64,000 bases of DNA from Streptomyces sp. CB01580 (GCF_001905795.1 NZ_LIXJ01000021.1:62001-126000); one strand, 5' to 3'. Numbered from the stretch's first letter, positions 6,486 through 16,439 are shown. The notes: generated from the sequence alone by a model not told the origin. Program-made: numbers and translations.

Positions 6486-8810
6486 GTGGCTACCTTCCTC
6501 TACCGGCTAGGCCGCTTTTCCTTCCGGAGGCGACGACTGGTCGCCCTGCTCTGGGCGGTGGTCCTGGCCGCCTGTGCGTTCGCGGCGGCCAAGGCGCCGA
6601 CCGCCCCCGAGGACGGGTTCTCGATGCCCGGCACGGAGTCGCAGAGGGCGTTCGACCTGCTGGACGAACGCTTCCCCGGCCAGAACTCCAACAGCGCCGA
6701 CGCCCGTATCGTCTTCGTCGCCCCCGAGGGCCAGAAGGTGACCGCGGGCACGAACAGGGCGGCCGTCGAGCGGGTCGTCGCGGCCGTGGCGGGCGGCCCG
6801 CAGGTCAAGGCCGCCCTCGACCCGTTCGACATGGCCGGGGCCATCAGCGAGGACGGCCGCACCGCGTACTCGACCATCACGTACGACGTGCAGAGCGTCG
6901 ACCTCACCGACGCCACCACCAAGGCGCTGGAGGACGCCGCGGAGGACGGGCGCAAGGCCGGACTGACCGTCGAACTCGGCGGCTCGGCCCTCCTGCCGGA
7001 CTCCGAGGTCGGCGGCTCGACGGAACTCGCCGGCATCGTCGCCGCCGCCGTCGTCCTGCTCGTCACGTTCGGCTCGCTCGCCGCGGCGGGGCTGCCGCTG
7101 CTCACCGCGATCGTGGGCGTGGGCGCGGGCGTGGCCTCGATCATCGCCGCCGGGATGTCCACCACGACCACCACGCTCGCCATGATGCTGGGGCTCGCGG
7201 TGGGCATCGACTACGCCCTGTTCATCGTCTCGCGCTACCGGTCGGAACGCGCGGAGGGCCACGATGCCGAGGAGGCCGTGGCCCGGGCCGTGGGAACGGC
7301 GGGTTCCGCCGTGGTCTTCGCCGGTCTCACCGTGGTCATCGCCCTCGCGGGACTGTCCGTCGTGAACATTCCGGTCCTCACCAGGATGGGCCTGGCCGCG
7401 GCGGGCACCGTCGTGATCGCCGTCCTGGTCGCGATGACGCTGCTGCCCGCGCTGCTGGGCTTCTTCCGTACGGCGGTGCTGCCGCGCGGCGACCGGGACG
7501 CGTCCAGGAACGGGCGCGCACGCCGCGGGCGCCGCGCCGGGACGTCCGGGGCCTCCGGGAGCACGAGCGGTACGGACGGCACGGACGGCGCCGCCCGGCC
7601 CAGCATGGGCACCCGCTGGGCCCGCCTCGTGATCCGCCGCCCCCTCGCGGTCCTCGTGCTCGGGGTCCTCGGTCTCGGCCTGATCGCCGTACCGGCGCTC
7701 GATCTCCAGCTCGGCATGCCCGGCGACGAGTCGCAGCCCACCTCCAGCACCAAGCGCCGTGCCTACGACGCGCTGGCCGACGGCTTCGGCCCCGGCTTCA
7801 ACGGGCCGCTCACCGTCGTCGTCGACGCCAAGAGGTCCGACGACCCGAAGGCCGCGGCGGCGCACGCCGCGAAGAAGCTCGCCGCCACCGACGGCATCGT
7901 GGCCACGACGCCCCCCGCCTTCAACAAGGCGGGCGACACCGCGGTCCTCACCGCCGTGCCCGCCACCGGGCCGAGCTCCGAGAAGACCACGGACGTCGTC
8001 CACACCATCCGCGACAAGGCGCACGGCCTGGAGGCCGACACCGGCGCGAAGATGCTCGTCACCGGCACGACGGCGGTGAACATCGACATCTCGCAGAAGC
8101 TCTCCGACGCGCTGGCGCCCTACCTCGCGCTCGTCGTCGGTCTGGCCTTCCTGCTCCTGATGATCGTCTTCCGTTCGCTGCTGGTACCGCTCAAGGCGGC
8201 GCTCGGCTTCCTGCTGTCGGTGGCGGCGGCCTTCGGCGTGATCGTCGCGGTCTTCCAGTGGGGCCGGCTCGCCGACGTCCTCGGCGTCGAACAGACCGGA
8301 CCCATCATGAGCATCACGCCGATCTTCCTGATCGGTGTGGTCTTCGGCCTGGCCATGGACTACGAGGTCTTCCTGGTGACCCGGATGCGCGAGGCGTACG
8401 TCCACGGCGAGCGGCCCGGCCAGGCGATCGTCACCGGGTTCCGGCACAGCGCCCGGGTCGTCGTGGCCGCGGCGGTCATCATGATCGCGGTGTTCGCCGG
8501 GTTCATCGGGATGAGCGAGGCGATGATCAAGATGATGGGCCTGGGCCTCGCCGCGGCCGTCTTCTTCGACGCGTTCGTCGTCCGCATGACGATCGTCCCG
8601 GCCGTTCTGGCCCTGCTCGGCGACCGGGCGTGGCGGCTGCCCCGGTGGCTGGAGAGGGTCGTGCCCCGGGTGGACGTGGAGGGTGAGCGGCTGAGCCGTA
8701 GCGGTCCCGCGGCCGTGCGCGCCGAAGCGAGGGCGGCGGGGACGTGGCCGGCGGAAGCGGAGCCGACGGGCACCGAGAAGGACTCCGAGCACGGTCCCGT
8801 GCGCGTATGA
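6486..8810 (+). CDS. MMPL/RND-superfamily membrane transporter
   Basis: A 774-residue integral membrane transporter with the two-fold repeat of the MMPL family: TM1, a large extracytoplasmic loop, five TMs, then the same again. The conserved TM4-type motifs appear in both halves: GLAVGIDYALFIVSRYR and GVVFGLAMDYEVFLVTRMR, each with the Asp-Tyr pair that carries protons in MmpL3-type proteins. GTG 6486 is chosen because GGAG lies 9 nt upstream and the first TM follows directly. A linker rich in Arg/Gly/Ser/Thr joins the halves. It probably exports lipids or hydrophobic compounds. A two-component pair follows at 9008 and may control it. Confidence 0.9.
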   Translation: MATFLYRLGRFSFRRRRLVALLWAVVLAACAFAAAKAPTAPEDGFSMPGTESQRAFDLLDERFPGQNSNSADARIVFVAPEGQKVTAGTNRAAVERVVAAVAGGPQVKAALDPFDMAGAISEDGRTAYSTITYDVQSVDLTDATTKALEDAAEDGRKAGLTVELGGSALLPDSEVGGSTELAGIVAAAVVLLVTFGSLAAAGLPLLTAIVGVGAGVASIIAAGMSTTTTTLAMMLGLAVGIDYALFIVSRYRSERAEGHDAEEAVARAVGTAGSAVVFAGLTVVIALAGLSVVNIPVLTRMGLAAAGTVVIAVLVAMTLLPALLGFFRTAVLPRGDRDASRNGRARRGRRAGTSGASGSTSGTDGTDGAARPSMGTRWARLVIRRPLAVLVLGVLGLGLIAVPALDLQLGMPGDESQPTSSTKRRAYDALADGFGPGFNGPLTVVVDAKRSDDPKAAAAHAAKKLAATDGIVATTPPAFNKAGDTAVLTAVPATGPSSEKTTDVVHTIRDKAHGLEADTGAKMLVTGTTAVNIDISQKLSDALAPYLALVVGLAFLLLMIVFRSLLVPLKAALGFLLSVAAAFGVIVAVFQWGRLADVLGVEQTGPIMSITPIFLIGVVFGLAMDYEVFLVTRMREAYVHGERPGQAIVTGFRHSARVVVAAAVIMIAVFAGFIGMSEAMIKMMGLGLAAAVFFDAFVVRMTIVPAVLALLGDRAWRLPRWLERVVPRVDVEGERLSRSGPAAVRAEARAAGTWPAEAEPTGTEKDSEHGPVRV

Positions 8811-9007
8811 GACCTCCCCGTACGGAGCCGGCTCCCCGTACGGGACCTCGTACGCCCTCGGGGCGAGACACGCCCTCGGAACGGGATGAGGCGCGGGGTG
8901 CCCGGAGGCCGTCCGTCGTACGTCACGACAGACGACTCCGGACACCTTGCGCAAAACGGACGGCCGCGTCGGCGACCATGGTGGGACCGAGAAGGAAAGA
9001 AGAGCGC

Positions 9008-10444
9008 ATGTTCACCGACTGGCGGCTGTGGGCCCGGCGCCACCCCCGGGCTGTCGACGCGGCGGTGGCCGTGCTGCTGTGGGCCTTCGCGGTCTTCTCC
9101 AGCACCGTGACCGACGCCCGGATCGTCCGCGGCCCGGCACCCTCCTTCGCCCTGGCGGCCACCGTGCCGTCCGCCGTCCTGCTGCTGGGACAGCGCACCT
9201 ACCCGCGCACCGTGGTCGTGGTGACGACGCTGTGCGGCAGCGCCCTGGGCCTGATGGGCAACGACATGGGCTTCGACCCCTCGCCAAGCCTCACCGGCGC
9301 GGCCCTGGTGGCCCTGTTCCAGCTGGCTCTGCTCACGGACCTCCGTACGACCTCGGTGTACACGCTGGGGGCGGTCGCCACCCTCGCCACCGTCTCGGTC
9401 GTCTGGGGCGACGGCGCGCTGCTGCGGCCGGACCGGATCGGCATCCTCTCCTGCGTCTTCCTGGCGGGTGCGGTCGGCGAGTCGGTGCGCAGCCGCCGCG
9501 ACTACGTGGCCGCCGTGGAGGCACGGGCCGAGCTCGCGGAACGCACCCGCGAGGAGGAGGCACGCCGCCGGGTGAACGAGGAACGGACCCGGATCGCCCG
9601 CGAGCTGCACGACATCGTCGCGCATCACATCGCCCTCGCCCACGCGCAGGCGTCCACCGCCTCGTACCTGCTGCGCAACCGGCCGGAGCAGGCCGGGCAG
9701 ATGATGGACCAGCTCGCCGGGACCACCTCCTCCGCACTGCGCGAGCTGAAGGCGACCGTAGGGCTGCTGCGCAGCGAGGACGACCCCGAGACACCGCTGG
9801 AGCCCTCTCCCGGCCTCGCCCAGCTACCGGAGCTGATCGCCTCGTTCGAGCAGACGGGTCTCACCGTCCAGGTGTCTGTGGAGGGCACGGTGCGGCCGTT
9901 GTCGCCGGGCGCGGACCTCACCGCGTACCGGATCGTGCAGGAGGCGCTGACCAATGTCACCAAGCACGCGGGGTCCGCGACGGCCTCGGTCCGGCTGGGC
10001 TACTCGCGCCGGTTGCTCACGCTCACCGTCACCGACGACGGACACGAGCCGCAGCCGTCGGGCACGCCCGGGTACGGCCTCATCGGCATGCGTGAACGGG
10101 CCCTGTCCGTCGGCGGCCGGCTGTCCGCCGGGCACCGGGCGGCCGGTGGTTTCGAAGTGACCACGGAGCTCCCCCTGGAGTCGCAGACCGAGCCGGAGAA
10201 GGACGCGGAGACGGCGACGGGCGCGACTGCGGCCACGAAGGCGACCGCGGGGGCGTCCGTGGCCACGGAGGCGGCCACGGAGACAGAGGCAGAGGCGGCC
10301 CCAGAGGCCGGGCCGAAGGTGGACACGGCGATGGACACGTCGGCGGGAGCGGGGTGGGCACGGCCCGAACCTCTCCGGAACGATGACGACACGGACGGGA
10401 CGGGAGGACTGCACGGTGACGATCCGGATACTGCTGGCCGATGA
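9008..10444 (+). CDS. NarL/DesK-type sensor histidine kinase
   Basis: A 478-residue membrane kinase with about five N-terminal TM segments (residues ~15-155) and little extracytoplasmic sequence. The HisKA_3 dimerisation helix carries phospho-acceptor H201 in ARELHDIVAHHIALAHAQ. The ATPase domain has the N-box NVTKHAG and a G-box around GTPGYGLIGMRER. After the catalytic core comes a ~75-residue Ala/Thr/Glu low-complexity tail (DNA ~10190-10400). ATG 9008 follows an AAGGAAAG site. Its 3' end overlaps the response-regulator gene by 29 nt. The signal is unknown; the adjacent MMPL transporter is the obvious target candidate. Confidence 0.92.
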   Translation: MFTDWRLWARRHPRAVDAAVAVLLWAFAVFSSTVTDARIVRGPAPSFALAATVPSAVLLLGQRTYPRTVVVVTTLCGSALGLMGNDMGFDPSPSLTGAALVALFQLALLTDLRTTSVYTLGAVATLATVSVVWGDGALLRPDRIGILSCVFLAGAVGESVRSRRDYVAAVEARAELAERTREEEARRRVNEERTRIARELHDIVAHHIALAHAQASTASYLLRNRPEQAGQMMDQLAGTTSSALRELKATVGLLRSEDDPETPLEPSPGLAQLPELIASFEQTGLTVQVSVEGTVRPLSPGADLTAYRIVQEALTNVTKHAGSATASVRLGYSRRLLTLTVTDDGHEPQPSGTPGYGLIGMRERALSVGGRLSAGHRAAGGFEVTTELPLESQTEPEKDAETATGATAATKATAGASVATEAATETEAEAAPEAGPKVDTAMDTSAGAGWARPEPLRNDDDTDGTGGLHGDDPDTAGR

Positions 10445-11117
10445 CCAGGCACTGCTCGCCGGGACCTTTCGGCTGCTGATCGAGGCGAACGACGACATGG
10501 AGGTCGTCGGCGTCGCGGCGGACGGCCGCGAGGCGGTGGAGCAGGCCCGCGCCACGCTGCCGGACGTCGTCGTGATGGACATCCGCATGCCGGGACTCGA
10601 CGGCGTGGCGGCGACGGAGCTGATCTGCCGCGACGAGACGCTGCGCGGAACCCGCGTCCTCATCCTCACCACGTTCGAGATCGACGAGTACGTGACCCGG
10701 GCCCTGCGCGCGGGCGCCAGCGGGTTCCTCGGCAAGGGCGTCGCCCCCGGGGAACTCCTGGACGCCATCCGCACGGTGGCCGCGGGGGACACCCTGCTGT
10801 CGCCCACCGCGACCAAGGCCCTGATCGGCCGATACCTGGCCCTGCCCGAGGGCAGGGTCGCCGCGCCCGACGTGCTGGGCGTCCTGACCGCACGCGAGCG
10901 CGAGGTCGTGGCGCAGGTGGCCGAGGGCCTGTCGAACGACGAGATCGCCGGGCGGATGCACGTCAGCCCGCTGACCGTACGCACCCATGTCGGGCGGGCG
11001 ATGACGAAGCTGGGGGCCCGGCACCGGGCCCAACTCGTCGCGATGGCCTATCAGTCGGGGCTGGTGCGGGTGGACCCGCCGCGGCCCGGCGACGACTTCC
11101 GGAACGCGGGGCGCTGA
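10416..11117 (+). CDS. NarL/LuxR-family response regulator
   Basis: A 233-residue regulator with an N-terminal receiver domain (acidic pair in LLADDQ, phospho-acceptor D55 in VVVMDIRMPG, Lys in FLGKGV) and a C-terminal LuxR-type helix-turn-helix (LTAREREVVAQVAEGLSNDE). GTG 10416 has GGGAGG 8 nt upstream and gives the canonical start MTIRILLADDQ. It is cognate to the overlapping upstream kinase. Confidence 0.94.
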   Translation: MTIRILLADDQALLAGTFRLLIEANDDMEVVGVAADGREAVEQARATLPDVVVMDIRMPGLDGVAATELICRDETLRGTRVLILTTFEIDEYVTRALRAGASGFLGKGVAPGELLDAIRTVAAGDTLLSPTATKALIGRYLALPEGRVAAPDVLGVLTAREREVVAQVAEGLSNDEIAGRMHVSPLTVRTHVGRAMTKLGARHRAQLVAMAYQSGLVRVDPPRPGDDFRNAGR

Positions 11118-11190
11118 ACGCGGGCCGACGAGCACGGGCCGACGGACCACGTCCGATGAGCCTCCGTTCCGCGGCCCGTGCCCGACGGCC

Positions 11191-12285
11191 TCACGGCCGC
11201 GGACGCCGCCCGCCCCACGGGCCGGATTCCGCGACCCCCACGAGTTCTCCCTCCTCCACGCCCCGGCAGCCGCACCGATGCCCGGGCCGCGCGAGGTTCG
11301 CCTCGATGCCGTCCAGGGCCCGCCGGAGCACGGCGATCTGCGCCCGCAGGGCCTCGGTCGCCTCGACCGCGTCGACCACCTCGACCGCCTCGGTCGTCGG
11401 CCCGACGGCCCGGGACATCGTGGCGGCACCGGACGCCGTGGCGGCCACGGAAGCCGGGACGGCCTCCGAATCCGTGGCGGGCCCGGGGATCGCGGTGGCA
11501 TCGGGGATCGCAGCGGTACCGGAAGCCGCGGCGTTCTCCTCCCTCTCACGCGTCATCTCCAACTCGCGTGCTTCTTCCAGCGAGTTGATGACGACACCGA
11601 TGAGGAGGTTGACGAGCAGGAACGAGCCGAGCAGGACGAACGACGCGAAGTACACGATCGTCCAGCGGGAGATCTCCAGCCCTTCACGGACCGCGTCCCC
11701 GAGACCGTCGAGGGTGATGAGGAGGAACAGGCTGAGCGCCGCACGGCCGAGTGAACCGAAGTGCTCGGGGTTGTCGTCCGCGAAGAACACCCAGCCGACC
11801 ATGGCGTACACGTACAGCAGGAGCGTGCCGATGAGCAGGAAGCTCAGCGTGCCGGGCAGGCTCTTGCCCACCGCCACGATGACGATGCGCAGTTGGGGCA
11901 GGAAGCGCGCGGCGCGCAGCACCCGGGCCAACCGCAGCAGCCGCAGCACGGTGGCGTTCTCTCGGGCGAACGGCAGGAAGGCCAGGGCGACGACGAGGAC
12001 GTCGAACATGTTCCAGGGGTCCCGGAAGAAGTCCCCGGGCCGGTCGGCGTGGGCGGCGCACCGCAGCAGGATCTCGACGGTGAACGCGCAGAGAAAGGCG
12101 TACTCCGTCGCCTTGAGCGCGCCGTGCCACTGCTGCACGACCCCGCTGTAGGTCTCGATACCCAGCAACGCCGCGTTGGTCACGATGAGGCAGAACACGG
12201 TGCCGGTGAAGGCCGGGGAGTCCACGATCCTGCGGCCACGCACGGCGATCGCGTGCCGTAAGGGTGCGGCGACCTGTTCGGACAT
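11191..12285 (-). CDS. Single-domain voltage-gated cation channel (bacterial NaV/CaV type)
   Basis: A 364-residue ion-transport protein with six TM segments. S4 (residues 111-130) carries five Arg at every third position (R115, R118, R121, R124, R127), the voltage sensor. The pore filter reads T191-L-D-G-L-G-D197 where NaChBac has TLESWAS. The conserved Trp is Leu, while the added acids recall calcium-selective bacterial channels. After S6 the cytoplasmic tail has an acidic stretch, an Ala/Thr/Pro linker (~250-310) and a predicted coiled coil (TEALRAQIAVLRRALDGIEA) likely to tetramerise the channel. Monocistronic, divergent from the VOC gene. Selectivity is inference. Confidence 0.88.
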   Translation of the reverse strand: MSEQVAAPLRHAIAVRGRRIVDSPAFTGTVFCLIVTNAALLGIETYSGVVQQWHGALKATEYAFLCAFTVEILLRCAAHADRPGDFFRDPWNMFDVLVVALAFLPFARENATVLRLLRLARVLRAARFLPQLRIVIVAVGKSLPGTLSFLLIGTLLLYVYAMVGWVFFADDNPEHFGSLGRAALSLFLLITLDGLGDAVREGLEISRWTIVYFASFVLLGSFLLVNLLIGVVINSLEEARELEMTREREENAAASGTAAIPDATAIPGPATDSEAVPASVAATASGAATMSRAVGPTTEAVEVVDAVEATEALRAQIAVLRRALDGIEANLARPGHRCGCRGVEEGELVGVAESGPWGGRRPRP

Positions 12286-12510
12286 GGTGTGACTCGGCTC
12301 CTCGCATCCTCGCAGGTGCGTTGCCCCCGCGGGCCGGTCCGCTCACCGGCCGAAGTGGATCTTAGACCGACCGTTCGCGGCCGGTACGGGCGTCTCCGGC
12401 GCGCGGCCCCGCGGCCCGATCGCTAGCGTGGGACTGCGGACGAACTCGTTGATAACGGGACAGACGCATAGAGAGCGGATGAACCCACAGAGGGCGAAGG
12501 AGCCGGAGCC

Positions 12511-13308
12511 ATGGCTGTACGAGCGGAGGGCACACCGTGCTGGGTCGACGCGATGTTCCCCGACCTGGAGGCGGCGAAGAGCTTCTACGGTGATGTGCTG
12601 GGCTGGACGTTCGGCGAGTCCGCGGAGGAGTACGGCAACTACACGCAGGCGTACGCCGACGGCAGGGCGGTCGCCGCCGTCGTGCCCCCGATGCCCGGCC
12701 AGGAGGGCCCGGCGGCCTGGTGCCTGTACCTCGCCTCGCCGGACGCCGCCGCCACCGCCGCGAAGATCCGTGACAACGGCGGAGAGACGCTGATGGACCC
12801 GATGCAGGTCGGTGAGTTCGGCACGATGCTGCTGGCCCGCGACCCCGCGGGCGTCGTCTTCGGCGTGTGGCAGGCGGGCTCCCACGAGGGCTTCGAGGCC
12901 CATGGGGTGCCCGGCACGTTCTGCTGGGCCGAGGTCTTCACCCGGGAGCCCGGGAAGTCCGACACCTTCTTCTCCGCCGTCTTCCCGTACTCCATGGCGA
13001 AGATGGAGGACGAGCACGTCGACTTCAGGCTGTACAACATCGGCGACGAGACGGTCATGGGACGGATGCGGATGGGCGACGACTTCCCGCCCGAGGTGCC
13101 GTCGCACGTGAACGTGTACTTCACCGTCGCGGACTGCGACGCGGCCGTGGCGAAGGCGACCGAGCGCGGCGCGGTCCTCCGGTTCGGCCCGATGAGCATG
13201 CCCTTCGGCCGCTTCGCCGCGCTGACGGACCCGCAGGGTGCGGCGTTCTCCGTGATCGACATCCACACGACCGAGGGCGAGATGCCCAAGATGTCCCCGG
13301 TGTCCTGA
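12511..13308 (+). CDS. Two-domain VOC family protein
   Basis: A 265-residue protein with two tandem VOC modules. The first (residues ~1-125) starts GTPCWVDAMFPDLEAAKSFY; the second (~133-260) starts GTFCWAEVFTREPGKSDTFF. Each closes with a DPxG-type strand (DPAGVVFGVWQ; DPQGAAFSVID). AAGGAGCCGGAGCC precedes ATG 12511. Homologues are often annotated as glyoxalase-like or hydroxylase-related, but the reaction is generally unknown. It stands alone between a divergent channel gene and a phosphoribosyltransferase. Confidence 0.87.
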   Translation: MAVRAEGTPCWVDAMFPDLEAAKSFYGDVLGWTFGESAEEYGNYTQAYADGRAVAAVVPPMPGQEGPAAWCLYLASPDAAATAAKIRDNGGETLMDPMQVGEFGTMLLARDPAGVVFGVWQAGSHEGFEAHGVPGTFCWAEVFTREPGKSDTFFSAVFPYSMAKMEDEHVDFRLYNIGDETVMGRMRMGDDFPPEVPSHVNVYFTVADCDAAVAKATERGAVLRFGPMSMPFGRFAALTDPQGAAFSVIDIHTTEGEMPKMSPVS

Positions 13309-13523
13309 CCTGCCCCGACGGCCCGGTCCGGCCTCCCCCGGTGGTTCCGCCCGAGTCGCGGACCCGTCGCGGATCCGTGCCGGGCCCGAGTTGCGGGCCC
13401 GTCGCGCATGGGGTTGTTTCGAAGGGGGAGGCGGGCGCGTGCCCCGCGTGGTCCCCGGCCGCCCGGCCGGGTTCCCGGCTCCCCCGGTCGGTTCCCCGGC
13501 TCCCCGGTTGGGGGTGACACACC

Positions 13524-14195
13524 GTGCTGTTCGTCGACCGCGTGGACGCGGGACAGCAGCTGGCCGAGGCGCTCCGCCATCTGGAGCGCGAGAACCCCGT
13601 CGTCCTGGGGCTTCCGCGCGGCGGGGTCCCGGTGGCGTTCCAGGTGGCGCAGACGCTCGGTGGTCCGCTCGATGTGATCGTGGTCCGCAAACTCGGCGTA
13701 CCCCATCACGAGGAGGTGGCGTTCGGCGCCATCGGCGAGGGCGGGACACGGGTCCTCAACGAGGAGGTGGTCAGCCGTCTGCGGTCCGGGAAGCAGGATC
13801 TCGCCGCGGTCGAACGGGTCGAGGCGGCGGAGCTGGTGCGCCGCGCACAGGCGTACCGCGCGGGCAGGCCGCGGATACCGGTCGAGGGCCGGACCGTGAT
13901 CGTCGTCGACGACGGTGTCGCGACCGGCGCCACGGCCGAGGCGGCCTGCCGAGTGATACGGGCCCAGCACCCGGCCCGTGTAATAGCGGCGTTTCCGGTG
14001 GCGCCCCCGGACGCGGTGACCCGGCTGCGGGAGTGCGCGGACGAGGTGGTGTGCCTGTCCGTGCCGCCCCTGTTCTACGCCGTCGGCGAGTGGTACCGGG
14101 ACTTCTCGCAGACCTCCGACGACGAGGTCGTCGCCCTGCTGGCGCGCGCCCGGTACGGCGGACATGTGACGCCGGGCAGCGACGGCGACGGCTGA
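13524..14195 (+). CDS. Phosphoribosyltransferase-domain protein
   Basis: A 223-residue type I phosphoribosyltransferase fold. The PRPP-binding loop is VIVVDDGVATGATAEAA (residues ~130-146) and the N-terminal half has GLPRGGVPVAFQVA. In many actinobacteria this family is fused or adjacent to dienelactone-hydrolase-like genes and its substrate is unknown. The GTG at 13524 is preceded by GGGGGTGA. The 215-bp gap before it (13309-13523) contains repeated GGTTCCCCGGCTCCCC-type sequence and no gene. It converges on the mannosyltransferase gene. Confidence 0.88.
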   Translation: MLFVDRVDAGQQLAEALRHLERENPVVLGLPRGGVPVAFQVAQTLGGPLDVIVVRKLGVPHHEEVAFGAIGEGGTRVLNEEVVSRLRSGKQDLAAVERVEAAELVRRAQAYRAGRPRIPVEGRTVIVVDDGVATGATAEAACRVIRAQHPARVIAAFPVAPPDAVTRLRECADEVVCLSVPPLFYAVGEWYRDFSQTSDDEVVALLARARYGGHVTPGSDGDG

Positions 14196-14235
14196 CGCCC
14201 GGGTCCGCACGCGCCGGGCGGGCCCCCGACCGGAT

Positions 14236-14994
14236 TCAGCGGCCGTTCTTGCCGAACAGGAGCTTCCACGGCGCGAGGGCGGATTCGATCTGCACTCCCA
14301 GTCCGAGTTTCGACTGACCCGCGACCCGTTCCTCGAATCGGATCGGCACCTCGACGATCTTCAAACGGCGCCGGACCGTACGGTGGTTCATCTCCACCTG
14401 GAAGGAATAGCCGTTGCTGCGCACCGAGGACACGTCGATCGCCTTCAGGGCCGACGCACGCCATGCCTTGAAACCCGCGGTGGCGTCCCTCACCCGCAAC
14501 CGCAGGATCGCGTTGACATAGAAATTCGCCCACGCGGAGAGCGCCTTGCGGTGCCAGGGCCACTCGGTGGCGAGCGAACCGCCCGCCACATAGCGGGAAC
14601 CGATCACCACGGCGGCGTCCTCGGCGAAGAGCGTCTCGATCATCACGGGGAGCCGCGACGCGGGATGGGACAGATCCGCGTCCATCTGGACCACGACGTC
14701 CGCGCCCCCGTCGAGCGCACGCGTCATCCCCGCGACGTAGGCGCGGCCCAGCCCGTCCTTCTCCTTGCGGTGCAGCACCTCGACCACTCCGGCGGGGTCC
14801 GCCGCCAGCTCGTCCGCGACCGCGCCGGTGCCGTCCGGCGAATTGTCGTCCACCACGAGAATGCGCAGACCGGGCAGTCCCAGACCGGTCAGGAGATCCA
14901 CGAGGACGGGCAGGTTGTCCCGCTCGTTGTAGGTGGGCACCACCACCACGATCTTCGGTGAGTCCTTCGCCCCGGCGCTGTCCTCGTGTCCCAT
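14236..14994 (-). CDS. Polyprenol monophosphomannose synthase-like GT2 glycosyltransferase
   Basis: A 252-residue GT2 enzyme resembling dolichol/polyprenol-phosphate mannose synthases (Ppm1/DPM1), which transfer mannose from GDP-mannose to polyprenyl phosphate at the inner membrane face. Visible motifs: VVPTYNERDNLPVLV at the N-terminus, VVDDNSPDGTG, and the DxD-type QMDADLSHP that binds metal and nucleotide. It lacks C-terminal TM segments, so it is the soluble single-domain type. In Streptomyces the product feeds protein O-mannosylation and phage receptors. Start ATG 14994 gives the normal N-terminus. Confidence 0.9.
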   Translation of the reverse strand: MGHEDSAGAKDSPKIVVVVPTYNERDNLPVLVDLLTGLGLPGLRILVVDDNSPDGTGAVADELAADPAGVVEVLHRKEKDGLGRAYVAGMTRALDGGADVVVQMDADLSHPASRLPVMIETLFAEDAAVVIGSRYVAGGSLATEWPWHRKALSAWANFYVNAILRLRVRDATAGFKAWRASALKAIDVSSVRSNGYSFQVEMNHRTVRRRLKIVEVPIRFEERVAGQSKLGLGVQIESALAPWKLLFGKNGR

Positions 14995-15632
14995 TTCCCG
15001 CTTCCCCGTGTCCCTTTCCCGTTTCCCCGTGTGCTGCGTTGCGCGACCCGTAATCCGCGACCCGCGTCACACGTCCCCGTGATCCCCCCAGGCTTTTCCC
15101 GACCCCGTCCTCGGATTCTCCTCGGAGTCTCCTCGAACTCTTCGCGCGATCTCCGGGTGCTTCTCCGCACGGGATCGCGCGAGCCTAGCATCCGGGGATT
15201 CCTCGGGCCGGTCGCGGAAAGCTCCCGGAATTCGTCGCGCCTTTCCTCCGGACGTCCGCCGGTGCCATGGGTCCGCACACGCCGGAAAGAGGGACGAAGC
15301 GGTCACGACCAAGGCCACGCCCAACAGCCGCACCGCACTCCACCCCGACGGCGGGCGGCCGGGCCGTCGCGCACGTGGTGCTCGGCCGGGACCGTCGCGG
15401 GCAAGGCGCCCGGATCGCGGACACGGGCGCAGGCACGGCGCACGGCCGGCCTCCGGCGGCGGTCCGCTCCGTACAATCCGCGTACGGAACCAGGGCACGG
15501 CCCACGCGAGGACCACGGCGTGGCCGTGCGACCGCGTGACCGCCCGGCCGACGGAACCCGCGCGCACGACGCACCCGATGCGCCCGGCAGCCCCCGCCGC
15601 GACCGGTGTCCCCGAGAGCGAGAGGTCCCCCC
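14995..15632. other. Intergenic region between divergent mannosyltransferase and SDR genes
   Basis: 638 bp with several open frames but none with a recognisable product or ribosome-binding site. It contains CCCTTTCCCG / CCCGTTTCCCCG repeats at ~15000-15035. I see no RNA gene or mobile element. Presumably holds both promoters. Confidence 0.4.
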
Positions 15633-16439
15633 GTGGCCGTAGACGACACCACGCCGCAGCCCCACGACACCGCCCGGCCACCGCGGGACACGGCTCCGCG
15701 CCCCCGCCCCGTCACCGTCGTCACGGGTGGCAGCCGCGGCATCGGCGCCGCGACCTGCGTCCGCCTGGCGTCCGACGGGCACGACCTCGTGCTCGGCTAC
15801 GTGCGCGACGCCGATGCCGCGGAACGGACCGCCGACGCGGTCCGGGCCGCGGGGGCGCGCTGCCTCACGGTGCGCGTGGACACCTCCGTGGAATCCGATG
15901 TGGAACGGCTCTTCGACCTCGCGGCCGCACGGCTCGGCCCGGTCACCGGCCTGGTGAACAACGCCGGTGTGACGGGCCCGCTGGGGCGGCTCGTCGACAC
16001 CTCGACGGACACCCTGCGCAGGGTCCTGGACGTCAATCTCCTCGGCGTCCTGCTGTGCTGCCGACGCGCCGCGAAGGACATGGTCGCTGCCGGGGCGGGC
16101 GCGATCGTCAACGTCTCCTCGGCAGCCGCCACCCTCGGCAGCCCCGGCGACTTCGTCCACTACGCGGCCACGAAGGCGGCGGCGGACGCACTGACGGTGG
16201 GACTGTCCAAGGAGCTGGGGCCGGACGGCATCCGCGTCAACGCCGTCGCCCCCGGAATGATCGACACCGAGATGCATGCCGAGGCGGGCGACCCGGACCG
16301 GGCGCACACCGCCGCGGCCGGGATCCCGCTCGGCCGTCCGGGCACGGCGCCGGAGATCGCGTCCGCCATCGCCTGGCTGCTGTCGGGCGAGGCGTCCTAC
16401 GTGACCGGAGCGGTGCTGCGGGTCGCGGGCGGACGGTAG
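15633..16439 (+). CDS. Short-chain dehydrogenase/reductase
   Basis: A 268-residue classical SDR, NAD(P)H-dependent. The Rossmann motif is VTGGSRGIGAA, the structural motif is NNAGV, the catalytic Ser lies in NVSSAA and the Y-x-x-x-K pair in YAATKAAADAL. Ends normally with YVTGAVLRVAGGR. GTG 15633 has AGAGG 7 nt upstream; an upstream in-frame start at 15606 is less likely. Similar to FabG-like oxidoreductases; substrate unknown. Followed after 173 bp by a GNAT gene on the same strand. Confidence 0.9.
   Translation: MAVDDTTPQPHDTARPPRDTAPRPRPVTVVTGGSRGIGAATCVRLASDGHDLVLGYVRDADAAERTADAVRAAGARCLTVRVDTSVESDVERLFDLAAARLGPVTGLVNNAGVTGPLGRLVDTSTDTLRRVLDVNLLGVLLCCRRAAKDMVAAGAGAIVNVSSAAATLGSPGDFVHYAATKAAADALTVGLSKELGPDGIRVNAVAPGMIDTEMHAEAGDPDRAHTAAAGIPLGRPGTAPEIASAIAWLLSGEASYVTGAVLRVAGGR

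Noticed and set aside
6507..8954. 815-codon minus-strand frame opposite the MMPL gene
   Set aside because: Asp/Gly/Arg/His-rich shadow frame without domains.
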